Positions 25,203-34,917 of a DNA stretch of 64,000 nucleotides are shown here, piece by piece. The notes beneath the pieces are model-generated. The model was not told the DNA's origin, did no database searches, and saw nothing but the letters and a program-made list of their open reading frames with translations. The stretch comes from Rhodoferax sp. (GTDB lineage: Bacteria > Pseudomonadota > Gammaproteobacteria > Burkholderiales > Burkholderiaceae_C): the NCBI GenBank assembly GCA_008015235.1, contig SSFF01000003.1:62001-126000 (forward strand), read 5' to 3'. How positions within the stretch are numbered: position 1 is the first letter of the stretch; the number at the start of each line of letters is the position of its first letter. Both the position numbers and the translations under genes were made by a program.

Positions 25203-25364
25203 GGCGGTCTCCTTTTGTTCTGGTGCGCAGGTTTGTTTCGATTCCCACGCGGGGTCGGTGCACTTGTCCTGTGCACGACGATTGCATCCCATTGTCTGCT
25301 TTGCACCGACCAATGCAAGCCCTGTCCGGGTTTCTACGTACTGTGCCGGGTATAGGTGCCATGC

Positions 25365-25398
25365 AAAAGGCCCCGGCGCTGGGCAGCGAGGGGGCCTT
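25365..25398 (-). terminator. Rho-independent terminator after chemoreceptor 2
   Basis: On the minus strand AAGGCCCC and GGGGCCTT arms (25398-25391 and 25374-25367) close a loop that itself contains GC-rich pairs, followed by TTGC. It lies about 65 bases after the stop of the 25461 gene. Confidence 0.6.
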
Positions 25399-25400
25399 GG

Positions 25401-25459
25401 TTTGCTATGGATTGTGAAGCGCCTGAATCACATCAGGCGCGGGCTGGGTGGCCAAAAAG
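25401..25459 (+). repeat. Intergenic repeat family, copy 6, fused with a GCGCCTGA hairpin
   Basis: TTTGCTATGGATTGTGAAGC, GCGCCTGA-atcaca-TCAGGCGC perfect hairpin, GCGGGCTG and GGCCAAAAA. The repeat directly abuts the stop of chemoreceptor 2 and precedes the terminator. Confidence 0.55.
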
Positions 25460-25460
25460 C

Positions 25461-27563
25461 TTAGAAAGTCTCCCAGTCGTCGTCCGCAGCGGCCGCGGGC
25501 TTCGGTGCAGGCTTGGCAACTGCCAACTTGGCACCGCCGCCACCCGCAATTTCACGCTTGAGCTGTACGATCAGGCGGGTGACATCGTTGGACGCCGTGG
25601 AAAAGCGCGTACCGCTTTCGAGCATGTGGTCGACATTGGCCGTGCCCTGGTTGACGGCGCGGGCCACTTTTCCGGCTTCCTGGTGGAAGGCCTGGTGCTT
25701 GGCGATCAGGTCGACGAACACCGGGCGGTGGCCATGCTTGGCGCCACCCGGGCCATGCAGCCACTTGCCGAGTTCACAGCAGTCGTCGCGGCCGATGCAA
25801 TCGACATCAAGCTGCTCGCCCGTGCTGGCTGCGCTGCGCAGTTTGCTTCGCCAATCGGCATGTGCCTTGATGGCATTGTCCAGATTGATGTCACCGCCGG
25901 CATGCCCACGCGCAGCGGCGCCTTGTGCCACACCGGTGGTGCGGCGCTCCACGCCAGCGAAGGGTTTGGTGCTGGAGCCTGGGGCGCGCACCTGCATCTT
26001 GCTGGGGGTCACATGGCCGTCGGCCAGCTTGAACACGGCCACGGTCTGCACCAGGTCCTGGGCCTGGGATTTGAGGCTGGACGCAGCGGCAGCCATTTCC
26101 TCCACCAAGGCGGCGTTCTGCTGGGTCACCTGGTCCATCTGCGACACCGCTTCACCCACCTGGGCCACACCGGCCGCCTGCTCGTTGCTGGCCGAGTCGA
26201 TTTCGCCCATGAGGTCGGTCACGCGGCGGATGGCGGCCACCACTTCGGTCATGGTGGAGCCTGCCTGGTCCACCAGGGTGCTGCCGTGCTCCACGCGTTC
26301 GACGCTGGCGGTGATGAGACCCTTGATTTCCTTGGCGGCTTCGGCACTGCGGCCAGCCAGGGCGCGCACTTCGGAGGCGACGACGGCGAAGCCGCGACCT
26401 TGCTCACCGGCACGCGCAGCTTCGACGGCCGCGTTCAGGGCCAGGATGTTGGTCTGGAAGGCAATGCCATCGATGACGGAAATGATGTCGGCAATCTTGC
26501 GCGAAGACTCGTTGATGTCGCGCATGGTGTGTACCACCTGGCCCACCACTTCGCCGCCTGTTTGTGCGACTTGCGACGCGTTGGTGGCCAGCTGGTTGGC
26601 CTGGCGGGCGCTCTCGGCGTTCTGTTTCACTGTGGCGCTGAGTTCCTCCATGGAGGCAGCGGTCTCTTCGAGCGAGCTGGCCTGGCTTTCGGTGCGGGCC
26701 GAGAGGTCGTTGTTGCCCTGGGCAATTTCGGCGCTGGCGGTGGACACGCTCTCGGAGCCCTGACGCACGGTCTGCACAATGCTGGTCAGACTCACTTGCA
26801 TTTCGTGGAGCGCGTGCAGCAACTGGCCGGTTTCGTTGCGGCCTTCATCGGTGACGGCCATGGTGAGGTCGCCACTGGCCACGGCGCGTGCTACCGCCAC
26901 CGCCTGGTTGACCGGTACCGTAATCGAACGTGTGATCCAGACGCCCATGACCACGGCAGTACCCAGGGAAAAGACCAGGCACACCACAATCACGGAGCGC
27001 AGCATGTTGATGTCGGATTCGGTTTCCGATATCGACTGTTCCGTGAGCTTTTCCTGTGACTTGATCAACTCATCGAGTGCGGCAATGTAGTTGCTCTGGG
27101 CAGTACGCAGGGGCCCCAGCAGTTCCTTGGCCGCTTCTTCGGTGTTGCCCTGGCCGATGAGCTCCAGCACCTTGTCCAGTGCCGCGGCGTACTGGGCCCG
27201 GGCTGCGGTCGTCTTGCCGAGCAAGGACTTGCCTTCGCCGGACTGGATGGTGTCCTCGAGGTGCTTGTAAATCCGGGTTGCATCGGCGCGCGCGTCGACG
27301 ATACGCGCTGCTTCCTTCTTGACTTCGTCCGGGTTTTGCATGATCAACATGTTGCGCACAGCCCTGGCAACGATGTTGATGTCGTCCTTGATGTCGCGGG
27401 TGGCGGCGATCTTGGGGAAACGGTCCTCTGCCGTGATATGGAAAGCGTCATTGACAGCGCCGGCCTTGATGAGCGCGCTGACCCCCATGATGAGAATCAG
27501 CAAAGCCATGATGCCGAAGCCCATGCCCAGCTTGGTCGAAATGCGTAAATCCGAAAAAACCAT
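25461..27563 (-). CDS. Methyl-accepting chemotaxis protein 2 with C-terminal CZB zinc-binding domain
   Basis: 700 residues. TM1 ([20 protein letters not shown]), a four-helix-bundle periplasmic sensor (about 30-190), TM2 ([20 protein letters not shown]), HAMP and MCP signalling domain. After it comes a CZB domain (about 570-670): [24 protein letters not shown] and [14 protein letters not shown] supply the zinc-ligand His/Cys pattern. CZB domains in chemoreceptors and diguanylate cyclases sense zinc or hypochlorite. The protein ends DDDWETF like its neighbours. Confidence 0.93.
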   Translation of the reverse strand: MVFSDLRISTKLGMGFGIMALLILIMGVSALIKAGAVNDAFHITAEDRFPKIAATRDIKDDINIVARAVRNMLIMQNPDEVKKEAARIVDARADATRIYKHLEDTIQSGEGKSLLGKTTAARAQYAAALDKVLELIGQGNTEEAAKELLGPLRTAQSNYIAALDELIKSQEKLTEQSISETESDINMLRSVIVVCLVFSLGTAVVMGVWITRSITVPVNQAVAVARAVASGDLTMAVTDEGRNETGQLLHALHEMQVSLTSIVQTVRQGSESVSTASAEIAQGNNDLSARTESQASSLEETAASMEELSATVKQNAESARQANQLATNASQVAQTGGEVVGQVVHTMRDINESSRKIADIISVIDGIAFQTNILALNAAVEAARAGEQGRGFAVVASEVRALAGRSAEAAKEIKGLITASVERVEHGSTLVDQAGSTMTEVVAAIRRVTDLMGEIDSASNEQAAGVAQVGEAVSQMDQVTQQNAALVEEMAAAASSLKSQAQDLVQTVAVFKLADGHVTPSKMQVRAPGSSTKPFAGVERRTTGVAQGAAARGHAGGDINLDNAIKAHADWRSKLRSAASTGEQLDVDCIGRDDCCELGKWLHGPGGAKHGHRPVFVDLIAKHQAFHQEAGKVARAVNQGTANVDHMLESGTRFSTASNDVTRLIVQLKREIAGGGGAKLAVAKPAPKPAAAADDDWETF

Positions 27564-27733
27564 TTCAGTGCCTTAATGAAGTGCCATCGGTTGTCGATGC
27601 GTTAATTTTCAAGAAAAGAACAATAGCATGGTCCAAATGGGGCTTTCATCTATCCCGGAGTGCTTTGCTCAGGCTCTTGCGTTGGATCAAAAAGCGTGCA
27701 AAGACTTTGATTGGAAGTGCTGGTCTTCCGCCC

Positions 27734-27768
27734 CAAAAAACAAGGCGCTACGAAATTCGCAGCGCCTT
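27734..27768 (-). terminator. Rho-independent terminator after chemoreceptor 3
   Basis: On the minus strand AAGGCGCT (27768-27761) and AGCGCCTT (27749-27742) pair perfectly around an 11-base loop, followed by G and six T. It starts 36 bases after the stop at 27805. Confidence 0.85.
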
Positions 27769-27804
27769 GTGCAGTTTGCATCCGGGTGCAGGCCCGGTGG
27801 GACT

Positions 27805-29580
27805 CTAGAAGGTTTCCCAGTCGTCGTCGGCAGTTGAGGCCGCCTTGGGCGCTGGTGCCGACTTGGCCGCTGCAATCTGGGCCGGTGCGCCGGGCTTGGC
27901 TGCAGGTTTGGGTGCGGCAGCCTTGGGCGCCGTGTGGCCACGGGCCGCTGCACCTTGGGGTATGCCACCGCCGCGGCGTTCCTGGCCCGCAAAGGGCTTG
28001 CTGCTGGAGTGCGGGGCACGCACCTGCATCTTGCTCGGGGCCTGGTGGCCGTCGGCCAGCTTGAACACGGCCACGGTCTGCACCAGTTCCTGCGCCTGCT
28101 GCTTGAGGCTGGAAGCCGCCGCTGCCATCTCTTCCACCAGGGCCGCGTTCTGCTGCGTGGTCTGGTCCATCTGGCCAATGGCTTCACCGACCTGGCTCAC
28201 GCCCAGGCTCTGTTCGTTCGATGCCGCACTGATCTCGCCCATGATGTCAGTGACACGCTTGATGGAGTTGACGACTTCGGTCATGGTGCTGCCAGCCTGG
28301 TCCACCAGGGTGGTGCCGTGTTCAACCTTCTCCACGCTGGCGGTGATGAGGGTCTTGATTTCCTTGGCGGCTTCGGCACTGCGTCCTGCCAAAGCACGCA
28401 CTTCCGAGGCGACGACGGCAAAGCCGCGTCCCTGTTCACCGGCGCGGGCGGCTTCCACCGCAGCATTCAGGGCCAGGATGTTGGTCTGGAAGGCGATGCC
28501 GTCGATGACGGAGATGATGTCGGCAATCTTCTGGCTGGAGGCGTTGATGTCCTTCATGGTTTCGACCACACGGCCGACGACTTCACCGCCCTGCACCGCC
28601 ACGCTCGACGCCGTGGTGGCCAATTGGTTGGCCTGGCGGGCAGAGTCAGCGTTCTGGTTGACGGTGCTGCCGAGTTCGCTCATGGAGGCCGAAGTCTCTT
28701 CCAGGGCTGCGGCTTGCTGTTCGGTGCGGGCGGAGAGGTCGTTGTTGCCTTGGGCGATTTCGGTACTCGCCATGGCAACATTCTGGGCATTGCTTTGGAC
28801 GCTGTGGACCAAATCACTGAAGCTGGTCTGCATGCGGGCCATCGCATTGAGCAACTGCACGGTTTCGTCCGAACCCTGGGGGTTGATAGTGGCATTGAGT
28901 TCACCCTGGGCGATCTTGTCGGCTACCTGAACAGCGCTGGCCAATGGCTGTGCCAGATGGCGCGCCAGCCACAGGGAGAAAGCCATCAGGGCAGAAGTTG
29001 CCACCAACAACCCCGTAATTACCAGCCACATGGCACGGTCAGCCCGCGCATGCGTCTCTTCGGAATAACGTGTTGCCACCTGCGCGATCTCGTCACTCTG
29101 AGCCTCCAGCGCGGATTCCAGAGCTTTGAACGACTCACGGAAAGCCGGCATGGCTCCATCGGCTGACGCAAGATCCTTACGCGCCAAGGACACCACCTTT
29201 TGGGCACTTTCCACATAGGCTTGAATCAAGGGCGCTGACTTGGCAGCCATGGCCTTGGTTTCCTCGGGAATGGGCAAGGCCTGTATGTCGTCCATGTTCT
29301 TGCGGAGCACCTGGACATGGGCCTGGAGGTCTTTCTCCGCAGCGTCCATGCCCTTGTCATCGAACTTCTGACTACTGAAAATGGACAGCAACACATCACC
29401 ACGTATGGCGTCATGCATCATGTCCACTTCCTGACTTTTGCTGAGCGCAAGATTAGAGGTGATCGAGCTATCGAAGGCACTGGAAATGCGCAAGGTGTTG
29501 ATCAGCCCCACCCCACCCACCAGCGCAGCCATGACAATACCTACACCACCCAACGCCAGGATTTGACTGCGCAGTTTCAT
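27805..29580 (-). CDS. Methyl-accepting chemotaxis protein 3
   Basis: 591 residues. TM1 (ILALGGVGIVMAALVGGVGL), a four-helix-type periplasmic region (about 30-185), TM2 (MWLVITGLLVATSALMAFSL), HAMP and signalling domain with the same tip and [16 protein letters not shown] block as receptor 1. The linker carries the SSKPFAGQERR stretch also seen in receptor 2, and the protein ends DDDWETF. ATG 29580 is preferred: upstream codons lie in the AT-richer promoter gap. Ligand unknown. Confidence 0.92.
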   Translation of the reverse strand: MKLRSQILALGGVGIVMAALVGGVGLINTLRISSAFDSSITSNLALSKSQEVDMMHDAIRGDVLLSIFSSQKFDDKGMDAAEKDLQAHVQVLRKNMDDIQALPIPEETKAMAAKSAPLIQAYVESAQKVVSLARKDLASADGAMPAFRESFKALESALEAQSDEIAQVATRYSEETHARADRAMWLVITGLLVATSALMAFSLWLARHLAQPLASAVQVADKIAQGELNATINPQGSDETVQLLNAMARMQTSFSDLVHSVQSNAQNVAMASTEIAQGNNDLSARTEQQAAALEETSASMSELGSTVNQNADSARQANQLATTASSVAVQGGEVVGRVVETMKDINASSQKIADIISVIDGIAFQTNILALNAAVEAARAGEQGRGFAVVASEVRALAGRSAEAAKEIKTLITASVEKVEHGTTLVDQAGSTMTEVVNSIKRVTDIMGEISAASNEQSLGVSQVGEAIGQMDQTTQQNAALVEEMAAAASSLKQQAQELVQTVAVFKLADGHQAPSKMQVRAPHSSSKPFAGQERRGGGIPQGAAARGHTAPKAAAPKPAAKPGAPAQIAAAKSAPAPKAASTADDDWETF

Positions 29581-29726
29581 AAAAGCCTTTCGGAAATCAA
29601 TCGTTTTTGAATTCTGGTTTTTGACACATATCCTAATCCAAAGCCAACACGCGTCGATGGATTTCGCCACACGTTGCCCTGTATGCTCTGGGCTGCAATT
29701 TTTGCCCCCAACCACCGAGCCTACCG

Positions 29727-30407
29727 ATGAACGAAGAACGTACATCCGAATCCAGCGCAAGCACCCGCTTGCCACTCAAACAACTGGGCCTGCGCGCTGG
29801 CATGGCGCTGCAAACCCGGCGCCTAGTGGAGGGAACCAGCAAGAAAGAGTCGCAGTACATCGGAGCCATTGAGTCCAAGGGGGTCATGGTGGGCCCCATC
29901 GGCTCGGACGCCGAACAGACAGGACTGACCGAAGGTGAAGTCTGCATAGTGCGTGGATTCACCGGGCAGTACGAGTTTTCTTTCTTGAGCAAGGTATTGC
30001 AAACCTTTGAGAAGCCCTTCGTCTACGCTTTACTGGCTTACCCTGCGATGGTCGACGCACGCCTGGTGCGCCAGTCGATGCGTGTCAAGATGAATTGGCC
30101 GACACGCGTTACGGTACCCGGCCAGAGTGCGATGGATGCCATCCTTGTCGACCTCAGCACCGCCGGTGCCATGGTTACCACGCCACAGGCCTTGACCAGC
30201 GTGGGAGAACTGCTGCAATTGGAAATGGTGGTAAAGGTGGACGACACCCCAGTAGCCCTGCGTTTGCAAGCCAAGGTCTGCCATAGCAACCGCCTTGCGA
30301 CCGACGACGCAGTGTGCACGGGGCTGGCTTTTGTCGGCGCTACGGCACAGGACAAGATGGCACTGGGCTATGTAACCCAATCAACCATCAACGCAAGCGC
30401 GACCTAA
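29727..30407 (+). CDS. PilZ domain protein, YcgR-like flagellar brake
   Basis: 226 residues. The N-terminal half is a YcgR-N-type beta domain (about 15-105). The PilZ half starts with RQSMR (RxxxR) and continues to LVDLSTAGAMV (DxSxxG), the two c-di-GMP contact motifs. Such proteins slow the flagellar motor when c-di-GMP rises. It is divergent from chemoreceptor 3 with a 146-bp gap and ends 23 bases before a strong bidirectional terminator. Together with the GGDEF-EAL protein and three MCPs it makes a motility-themed block. Confidence 0.88.
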   Translation: MNEERTSESSASTRLPLKQLGLRAGMALQTRRLVEGTSKKESQYIGAIESKGVMVGPIGSDAEQTGLTEGEVCIVRGFTGQYEFSFLSKVLQTFEKPFVYALLAYPAMVDARLVRQSMRVKMNWPTRVTVPGQSAMDAILVDLSTAGAMVTTPQALTSVGELLQLEMVVKVDDTPVALRLQAKVCHSNRLATDDAVCTGLAFVGATAQDKMALGYVTQSTINASAT

Positions 30408-30425
30408 GTTGATAGTCCAGAAAAT

Positions 30426-30456
30426 AAAAAAGGACTTGTAAAAACAAGTCCTTTTC
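30426..30456. terminator. Bidirectional terminator between the PilZ gene and tRNA-Val
   Basis: AAGGACTTGT (30430-30439) and ACAAGTCCTT (30444-30453) pair perfectly around AAAA, with T4 on the plus side and an A-rich tract giving T6 on the minus side. It serves the PilZ gene and the tRNA coming from the other strand. Confidence 0.88.
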
Positions 30457-30460
30457 AACG

Positions 30461-30489
30461 CACCAATTTGAAATTTTCTCAAATTGGTG
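30461..30489 (-). other. 11-bp hairpin overlapping the tRNA-Val 3' end
   Basis: CACCAATTTGA (30461-30471) and TCAAATTGGTG (30479-30489) are perfect inverted arms. In the precursor RNA the arm nearer the tRNA includes the encoded CCA (30487-30485), so folding would compete with the mature 3' end. It may affect processing or act as a pause. Confidence 0.5.
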
Positions 30490-30559
30490 GGCGGTGCAGG
30501 TTTCGAACCTGCGACCCCCACAGTGTGAATGTGGTGCTCTACCCCTGAGCTAACCGCCC
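30485..30559 (-). tRNA. tRNA-Val (anticodon CAC)
   Basis: 75 nt including an encoded CCA. Acceptor GGGCGGT pairs with ACCGCCC. D arm GCTC/GAGC, anticodon stem CCACA/TGTGG with loop TTCACAC (anticodon CAC, reads GUG), and T arm with GGTTCGAAACC are all present. On the minus strand TATAAT sits at 30590-30585, 26-31 bases upstream, as a likely -10 followed by a GC-rich discriminator typical of growth-rate-controlled promoters. Confidence 0.95.
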
Positions 30560-30637
30560 TGAATTCTTTTCAGGTAAGCCTCGCATTATATACGTTTTTT
30601 CGGTCGTTCCGTTTTCTCGCCAGCAACACGGCAACAT

Positions 30638-31366
30638 TCAGGCCGGATTGGCCACAGGTTCGAGCTTGCGCCAGAGCGTTTTGCCTTTGGTGTCCTTGTC
30701 CATCTGCGCCAGCACGTCCTCGTGTGCGCTGAGTTCCTGGGCATTGGCTTGCAGCACCGGCAAATCAAAGCCTGACAGGTCAATCTGCTCTGCCGGTCCG
30801 GTGCTGGTGCTGCCATTCGTGGCCGGGCTGGCATCCATGAGCAGTGCATCCTGTCCACGTGTCATGTTCACATAGACGTCGGCCAGCAATTCGGCGTCGA
30901 GCAAGGCGCCGTGGAATTCGCGACCGGAGTTGTCCACCTCCAGGCGTGAGCACAGGGCGTCCAGGCTGTTGCGCTTGCCGGGAAACATTTCCTTGGCCAT
31001 GGCCAGGGAATCCACGATAGCCGACACATAGGCTGTAAAGGGCTGGCGCCCCACACGCTTGAGTTCGGCGTTCAGGAAGCCAACGTCGAAGTCTGCGTTG
31101 TGGATGATGATCTCCGCACCTTCCACATAGTCCAGCAACTGGTCGACGATTTCCGCAAACTTGGGCTTGTCCGACAGGAATTCGCTGGACAGGCCGTGGA
31201 TGCGCTGTGCCTCTTCGGGCATGTCGCGCTCGGGGTTCAGGTACAGGTGCAGGTTGTTGCCGGTGAGCTTGCGCTTGACCAGCTCCACACAACCGATTTC
31301 GACGATGCGGTCGCCGGTACGCGGGTCCAGGCCGGTGGTTTCGGTGTCGAGAAATACCTGGCGCAT
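30638..31366 (-). CDS. dnaQ: DNA polymerase III epsilon subunit (3'-5' exonuclease)
   Basis: 242 residues. Exo I motif FLDTETTGLDP (DxE), Exo II IIHNADFDVGFLN and Exo III HGALLDAELLADVY identify the proofreading exonuclease. The C-terminal tail with LWRKLEPV contacts the polymerase subunit in E. coli. ATG 31366 is chosen; a TTG at 31381 would overlap fdx. It begins only 11 bases after the fdx stop, so it may be read through from the isc operon. The tRNA-Val gene follows. Confidence 0.95.
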   Translation of the reverse strand: MRQVFLDTETTGLDPRTGDRIVEIGCVELVKRKLTGNNLHLYLNPERDMPEEAQRIHGLSSEFLSDKPKFAEIVDQLLDYVEGAEIIIHNADFDVGFLNAELKRVGRQPFTAYVSAIVDSLAMAKEMFPGKRNSLDALCSRLEVDNSGREFHGALLDAELLADVYVNMTRGQDALLMDASPATNGSTSTGPAEQIDLSGFDLPVLQANAQELSAHEDVLAQMDKDTKGKTLWRKLEPVANPA

Positions 31367-31377
31367 GGCGCTACCCC

Positions 31378-31716
31378 TCAATGGTTCTCTTTGGCATGGT
31401 TGATGGAGTATTTGGGTATCTCCACCACCAGATCGGTATTGGCAATGATGGCCTGGCAGCTCAGGCGTGAATTGGGCTCCAGGCCCCAGGCGCGGTCCAG
31501 CAGGTCTTCTTCCTCTTCTTCCTGGGCAGAGAGCGTGTTGAAGCCTTCGCGCACCACCACATGGCAGGTGGTGCAGGCGCAGCTCATGTCGCAGGCGTGC
31601 TCGATCTTGATGTCGTTTTCAAGCAGGGCTTCGCAGATGGTGCTGCCGGGCGCAGCGCTCAGGCTGGCGCCTTGCGGGCAGTACTCGGGATGGGGAAGAA
31701 CGCGGATGGTGGTCAT
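31378..31716 (-). CDS. fdx: ISC-type 2Fe-2S ferredoxin
   Basis: 112 residues. HACDMSCACTTCHV supplies three of the four cluster cysteines and SRLSCQAII the fourth, as in adrenodoxin-type Fdx. It delivers electrons for Fe-S cluster assembly on IscU. Last isc gene, 23 bases after hscA. No iscX follows. Confidence 0.95.
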   Translation of the reverse strand: MTTIRVLPHPEYCPQGASLSAAPGSTICEALLENDIKIEHACDMSCACTTCHVVVREGFNTLSAQEEEEEDLLDRAWGLEPNSRLSCQAIIANTDLVVEIPKYSINHAKENH

Positions 31717-31739
31717 GGAAACTCAATTCTGGCAGGCAT

Positions 31740-33596
31740 TCACAGCGCTGCTACATTTTTACCGGAGAGTGCCTGGGCAATGCCACGGTTCATGCGCAAG
31801 GCAGCAAAACCTTCGGTGGCTGCGGCCAGTGCCTTGCTGGCGGCTTCAATGGCGGCGGCATCGTCACCATCGGCTAGCACCTGCAATTGCGACAGTGCAG
31901 CACGGATGCGTTGCAGATCGTCGGCGTCGAGCAAGTCGCCATCGGCGGCCAATGCGCTGTCGGTGGCCATGCGCAGGCGCTCAGCATCCACGCGAGCCTC
32001 GACCAAGGCGCGAGCTTGCATGTCGGCTTGTGCCGTCGTAAAGCTTTCTTGGAGCATGCGGGCAATCTGCTCATCGCCCAGGCCATAACTGGGTTTGACG
32101 GCAATGCTGGCTTCCACCCCACTGCCCTGCTCTTTGGCACTGACCTGCAACAGGCCGTCGGCGTCGACGGCGAAGGTCACGCGGATGCGGGCCGCACCAG
32201 CCGCCATGGGCGGAATGCCACGCAACTCGAAACGGGCCAGGCTGCGGCAGTCGGCCACTAGGTCGCGCTCGCCCTGCACCACGTGCAGCGCCAACGCGGT
32301 CTGGCCGTCCTTGTAGGTGGTGAAGTCCTGGGCCATGGAAATCGGAATGGTTTGGTTGCGCGGCACGATGCGCTCCACCAGCCCACCCATGGTCTCAACA
32401 CCCAAGGACAGGGGAATCACGTCCAACAGCAGCAAATCGCCCGAGGCATTGTTGCCGGCTAGCTGGTTGGCCTGGATGGCGGCACCCAATGCCACCACTT
32501 CATCCGGGTTCAGGTTCACCAGCGGCGGCTTGCCGAAGAATGCCCCCACAGCAGCCTGCACCTGCGGCATGCGGGTGGAGCCCCCCACCATGACCACGCC
32601 CAGCACCTCGTCCTTGGTGAGTTTGGCATCGCGCAAGGCACGACGCACGGCGGCCATGGTGCGGTCTGTCAATGCCTTGGTAGCGGCTTCAAACTGGCTC
32701 CGACTTACTTCCAATTGAACTTCTGCCCGCGTCAATTGTGCGTGGAATGCTACTTTTTCCGTAGCGGAAAGCGCTTCCTTGCAGATTCGTGCGGCGCGCT
32801 TCAAGGCCGCCTTGTCACCAGCGCCCTCAATCGTGGCTCCGGTTTGCTGCAGTACCCAGTCCACCAGGGCTTCGTCGTAGTCGTCACCGCCCAGGGCCGA
32901 GTCGCCCCCAGTGGCCAGCACCTGGAACACCCCCTGGCTCAGGCGCAGGATGGAAATGTCGAAAGTGCCGCCACCGAGGTCGTACACGGCGTAGACGCCC
33001 TCACTGGCGTTGTCCAGGCCGTAGGCAATGGCCGCTGCCGTGGGTTCATTGATGAGACGCAGCACCTTCAGGCCGGCCAGTTCGGCCGCGTCCTTCGTCA
33101 CCTGACGCTGGGCATCGTCGAAATAGGCAGGCACGGTGATGACGGCTCCAAAGAGGTCGTCGTTGAAAGTATCTTCGGCTTGGTAACGCAGTGTGGCCAG
33201 AATATCCGCACTCACCTCCACGGGCGACTTCTCTCCGGCCACGGTCTGTATGCCGAGCATGCCGGGGTGGTCCACAAAGCGGTACGGGAGCTTCTCGGCA
33301 TGGGCCACATCGCGCAAGGCGCGGCCCATGAAACGCTTGACCGAAGCAATGGTGTTCTGCGGATCCAGCACCTGCTGCTCCTGCGCCTTGCGCCCAATGA
33401 CGCGGCCACCACCTTCGAGGTAGCGCACCACCGAGGGCACGATCACATGGCCGTCTGCGTCGGGCAGGCACTCGGCCACGCCGTGGCGTACCGAGGCCAC
33501 CAGCGAGTGCGTGGTGCCCAGGTCGATGCCGACCGCGATGCGGCGCTGGTGGGGGTTGGGCGACTGGCCGGGTTCGGAAATCTGAAGGAGTGCCAT
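31740..33596 (-). CDS. hscA: Fe-S assembly chaperone HscA (Hsp70 family)
   Basis: 618 residues, matching E. coli HscA (616). [19 protein letters not shown] is the phosphate-1 motif of the ATPase domain, [14 protein letters not shown] phosphate-2, and [17 protein letters not shown] the adenosine motif; the substrate-binding domain starts near residue 390 ([14 protein letters not shown]). It binds the LPPVK motif of IscU, which is present in the IscU of this operon. Confidence 0.97.
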   Translation of the reverse strand: MALLQISEPGQSPNPHQRRIAVGIDLGTTHSLVASVRHGVAECLPDADGHVIVPSVVRYLEGGGRVIGRKAQEQQVLDPQNTIASVKRFMGRALRDVAHAEKLPYRFVDHPGMLGIQTVAGEKSPVEVSADILATLRYQAEDTFNDDLFGAVITVPAYFDDAQRQVTKDAAELAGLKVLRLINEPTAAAIAYGLDNASEGVYAVYDLGGGTFDISILRLSQGVFQVLATGGDSALGGDDYDEALVDWVLQQTGATIEGAGDKAALKRAARICKEALSATEKVAFHAQLTRAEVQLEVSRSQFEAATKALTDRTMAAVRRALRDAKLTKDEVLGVVMVGGSTRMPQVQAAVGAFFGKPPLVNLNPDEVVALGAAIQANQLAGNNASGDLLLLDVIPLSLGVETMGGLVERIVPRNQTIPISMAQDFTTYKDGQTALALHVVQGERDLVADCRSLARFELRGIPPMAAGAARIRVTFAVDADGLLQVSAKEQGSGVEASIAVKPSYGLGDEQIARMLQESFTTAQADMQARALVEARVDAERLRMATDSALAADGDLLDADDLQRIRAALSQLQVLADGDDAAAIEAASKALAAATEGFAALRMNRGIAQALSGKNVAAL

Positions 33597-33605
33597 GGAA
33601 ACGCG

Positions 33606-34121
33606 CTATTCATAGCGCTCGAATGCCAATTGCAAATCGAGCAAAAATTTTTCGACAAACATGAGTCCGCGCACCACCTGGGCCGCCTGGGCCAGATCGT
33701 GTGCCACGTCAATATGCTGTTCCAGTTGCACCAACTGGGCCTTGTGGAACGCCAGCACTTCGTCATGCAGGTCTTCCACAGCCTCCAGCGAATCGGCTTC
33801 CTCCAGCGCTTCGCGCCACTGCATCTGCTGCATCAGGAAGGCCGCCGGCATGGCGGTGTTGGTGTGGGCGGCAATCGGATGCCCCCCCAGTTCGCACAAT
33901 AGCGCAGCGCGCTTGACCGGGTCTTTCAGGCGTTGGTGGGCTTCGTTGATACGCACCGACCACTGCATGGCCAGGCGCTGGGCGGCACCACCTTCGGCGA
34001 CAAAGCGGTCGGGATGGGCCTGGCGCTGCAGGTCTTTCCAGCGGGCGTCGATCTGGCTGGCATCCTGCGCGAAGCGGCGTTCCAGCGCAAACAGCGCAAA
34101 ATCGTCAGACTGCAGGTTCAC
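33606..34121 (-). CDS. hscB: Fe-S assembly co-chaperone HscB
   Basis: From GTG 34121 the product is 171 residues, equal to E. coli HscB, and begins [17 protein letters not shown]. The J domain holds HPDRF. The GTG overlaps the iscA stop as GTGA, which supports this start over a GTG seven codons upstream inside iscA. HscB brings IscU to HscA and stimulates its ATPase. Confidence 0.94.
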   Translation of the reverse strand: MNLQSDDFALFALERRFAQDASQIDARWKDLQRQAHPDRFVAEGGAAQRLAMQWSVRINEAHQRLKDPVKRAALLCELGGHPIAAHTNTAMPAAFLMQQMQWREALEEADSLEAVEDLHDEVLAFHKAQLVQLEQHIDVAHDLAQAAQVVRGLMFVEKFLLDLQLAFERYE

Positions 34122-34441
34122 ACGCGGAACGACTCGCCGCACCCGCAGCGGTCACGCTCGTTCGGGTTGTTGAAACGAAAGCCTTCGTTGAGCCCTTCAC
34201 GCACAAAGTCGAGCTGGGTGCCATCGATGTAGGCGAGGCTCTTGGGGTCCACCAGCACCTTGACGCCATGGGCTTCGAACACCACGTCTTCGGGCGCCAC
34301 TTCGTCCACGTACTCCAATTGGTAGGCCAAGCCCGAACAGCCGGTGGTCTTCACGCCCAGGCGCACGCCCACGCCCTTGCCGCGTTTGCTCAGGTAACGG
34401 GAAACGTGCCGTGCGGCAGCTTCAGTAACGGTAATAGCCAT
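34118..34441 (-). CDS. iscA: Iron-sulfur assembly protein IscA
   Basis: 107 residues, equal to E. coli IscA. Cys35 in TTGCSGLAY and the C-terminal CGCG (DRCGCGESF) are the three metal/cluster cysteines. It starts [16 protein letters not shown] after Met. Lies between iscU (65-bp gap) and hscB (4-bp overlap). Confidence 0.96.
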   Translation of the reverse strand: MAITVTEAAARHVSRYLSKRGKGVGVRLGVKTTGCSGLAYQLEYVDEVAPEDVVFEAHGVKVLVDPKSLAYIDGTQLDFVREGLNEGFRFNNPNERDRCGCGESFRV

Positions 34442-34506
34442 AGCAATCGGTAAATTTGTGCCAACACCAGGCGCTGCGTCACCGCAGCGCTGCAACCACC
34501 GCGGCT

Positions 34507-34896
34507 TTACGCCGTCGCGTGCTTTTTCTTGTAGTCGTCCACCGCCGCCTTGATGGCATCTTCGGCCAGGATGGAGCAGTGAATTTTGACAGGCGGGAGC
34601 GCCAGCTCTTCGGCGATCTGACTGTTTTTCAGGGCCGCCGCTTCGTCCAGCGTCTTGCCCTTGACCCACTCGGTCACCAGCGAGCTCGACGCAATGGCAG
34701 AGCCACAGCCGTAGGTCTTGAAACGGGCGTCTTCGATAACGCCGGTTTGGGGGTTGACCTTGATCTGCAGTTTCATCACGTCACCGCAGGCCGGCGCACC
34801 CACCATGCCGGTACCAACCGATTCGTCACCCTTCTCGAACGAACCGACGTTGCGCGGGTTTTCGTAGTGGTCTACAACTTTGTCTGAATATGCCAT
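34507..34896 (-). CDS. iscU: Iron-sulfur cluster scaffold IscU
   Basis: 129 residues. The three ligand cysteines are in [19 protein letters not shown] and [11 protein letters not shown], the Asp after the first is kept, and ALPPVKIHC is the HscA-binding motif. Scaffold on which IscS sulfur and iron are built into clusters. Starts 21 bases after iscS. Confidence 0.97.
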   Translation of the reverse strand: MAYSDKVVDHYENPRNVGSFEKGDESVGTGMVGAPACGDVMKLQIKVNPQTGVIEDARFKTYGCGSAIASSSLVTEWVKGKTLDEAAALKNSQIAEELALPPVKIHCSILAEDAIKAAVDDYKKKHATA

Positions 34897-34917
34897 TTTG
34901 CTTACCTCGCGATTCTC

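Noticed and set aside
27564..29726. Sigma-28-type promoters in front of the chemoreceptor genes
   Set aside because: Only weak partial matches such as TCAAAAA and CGATTG with inconsistent spacing were found.
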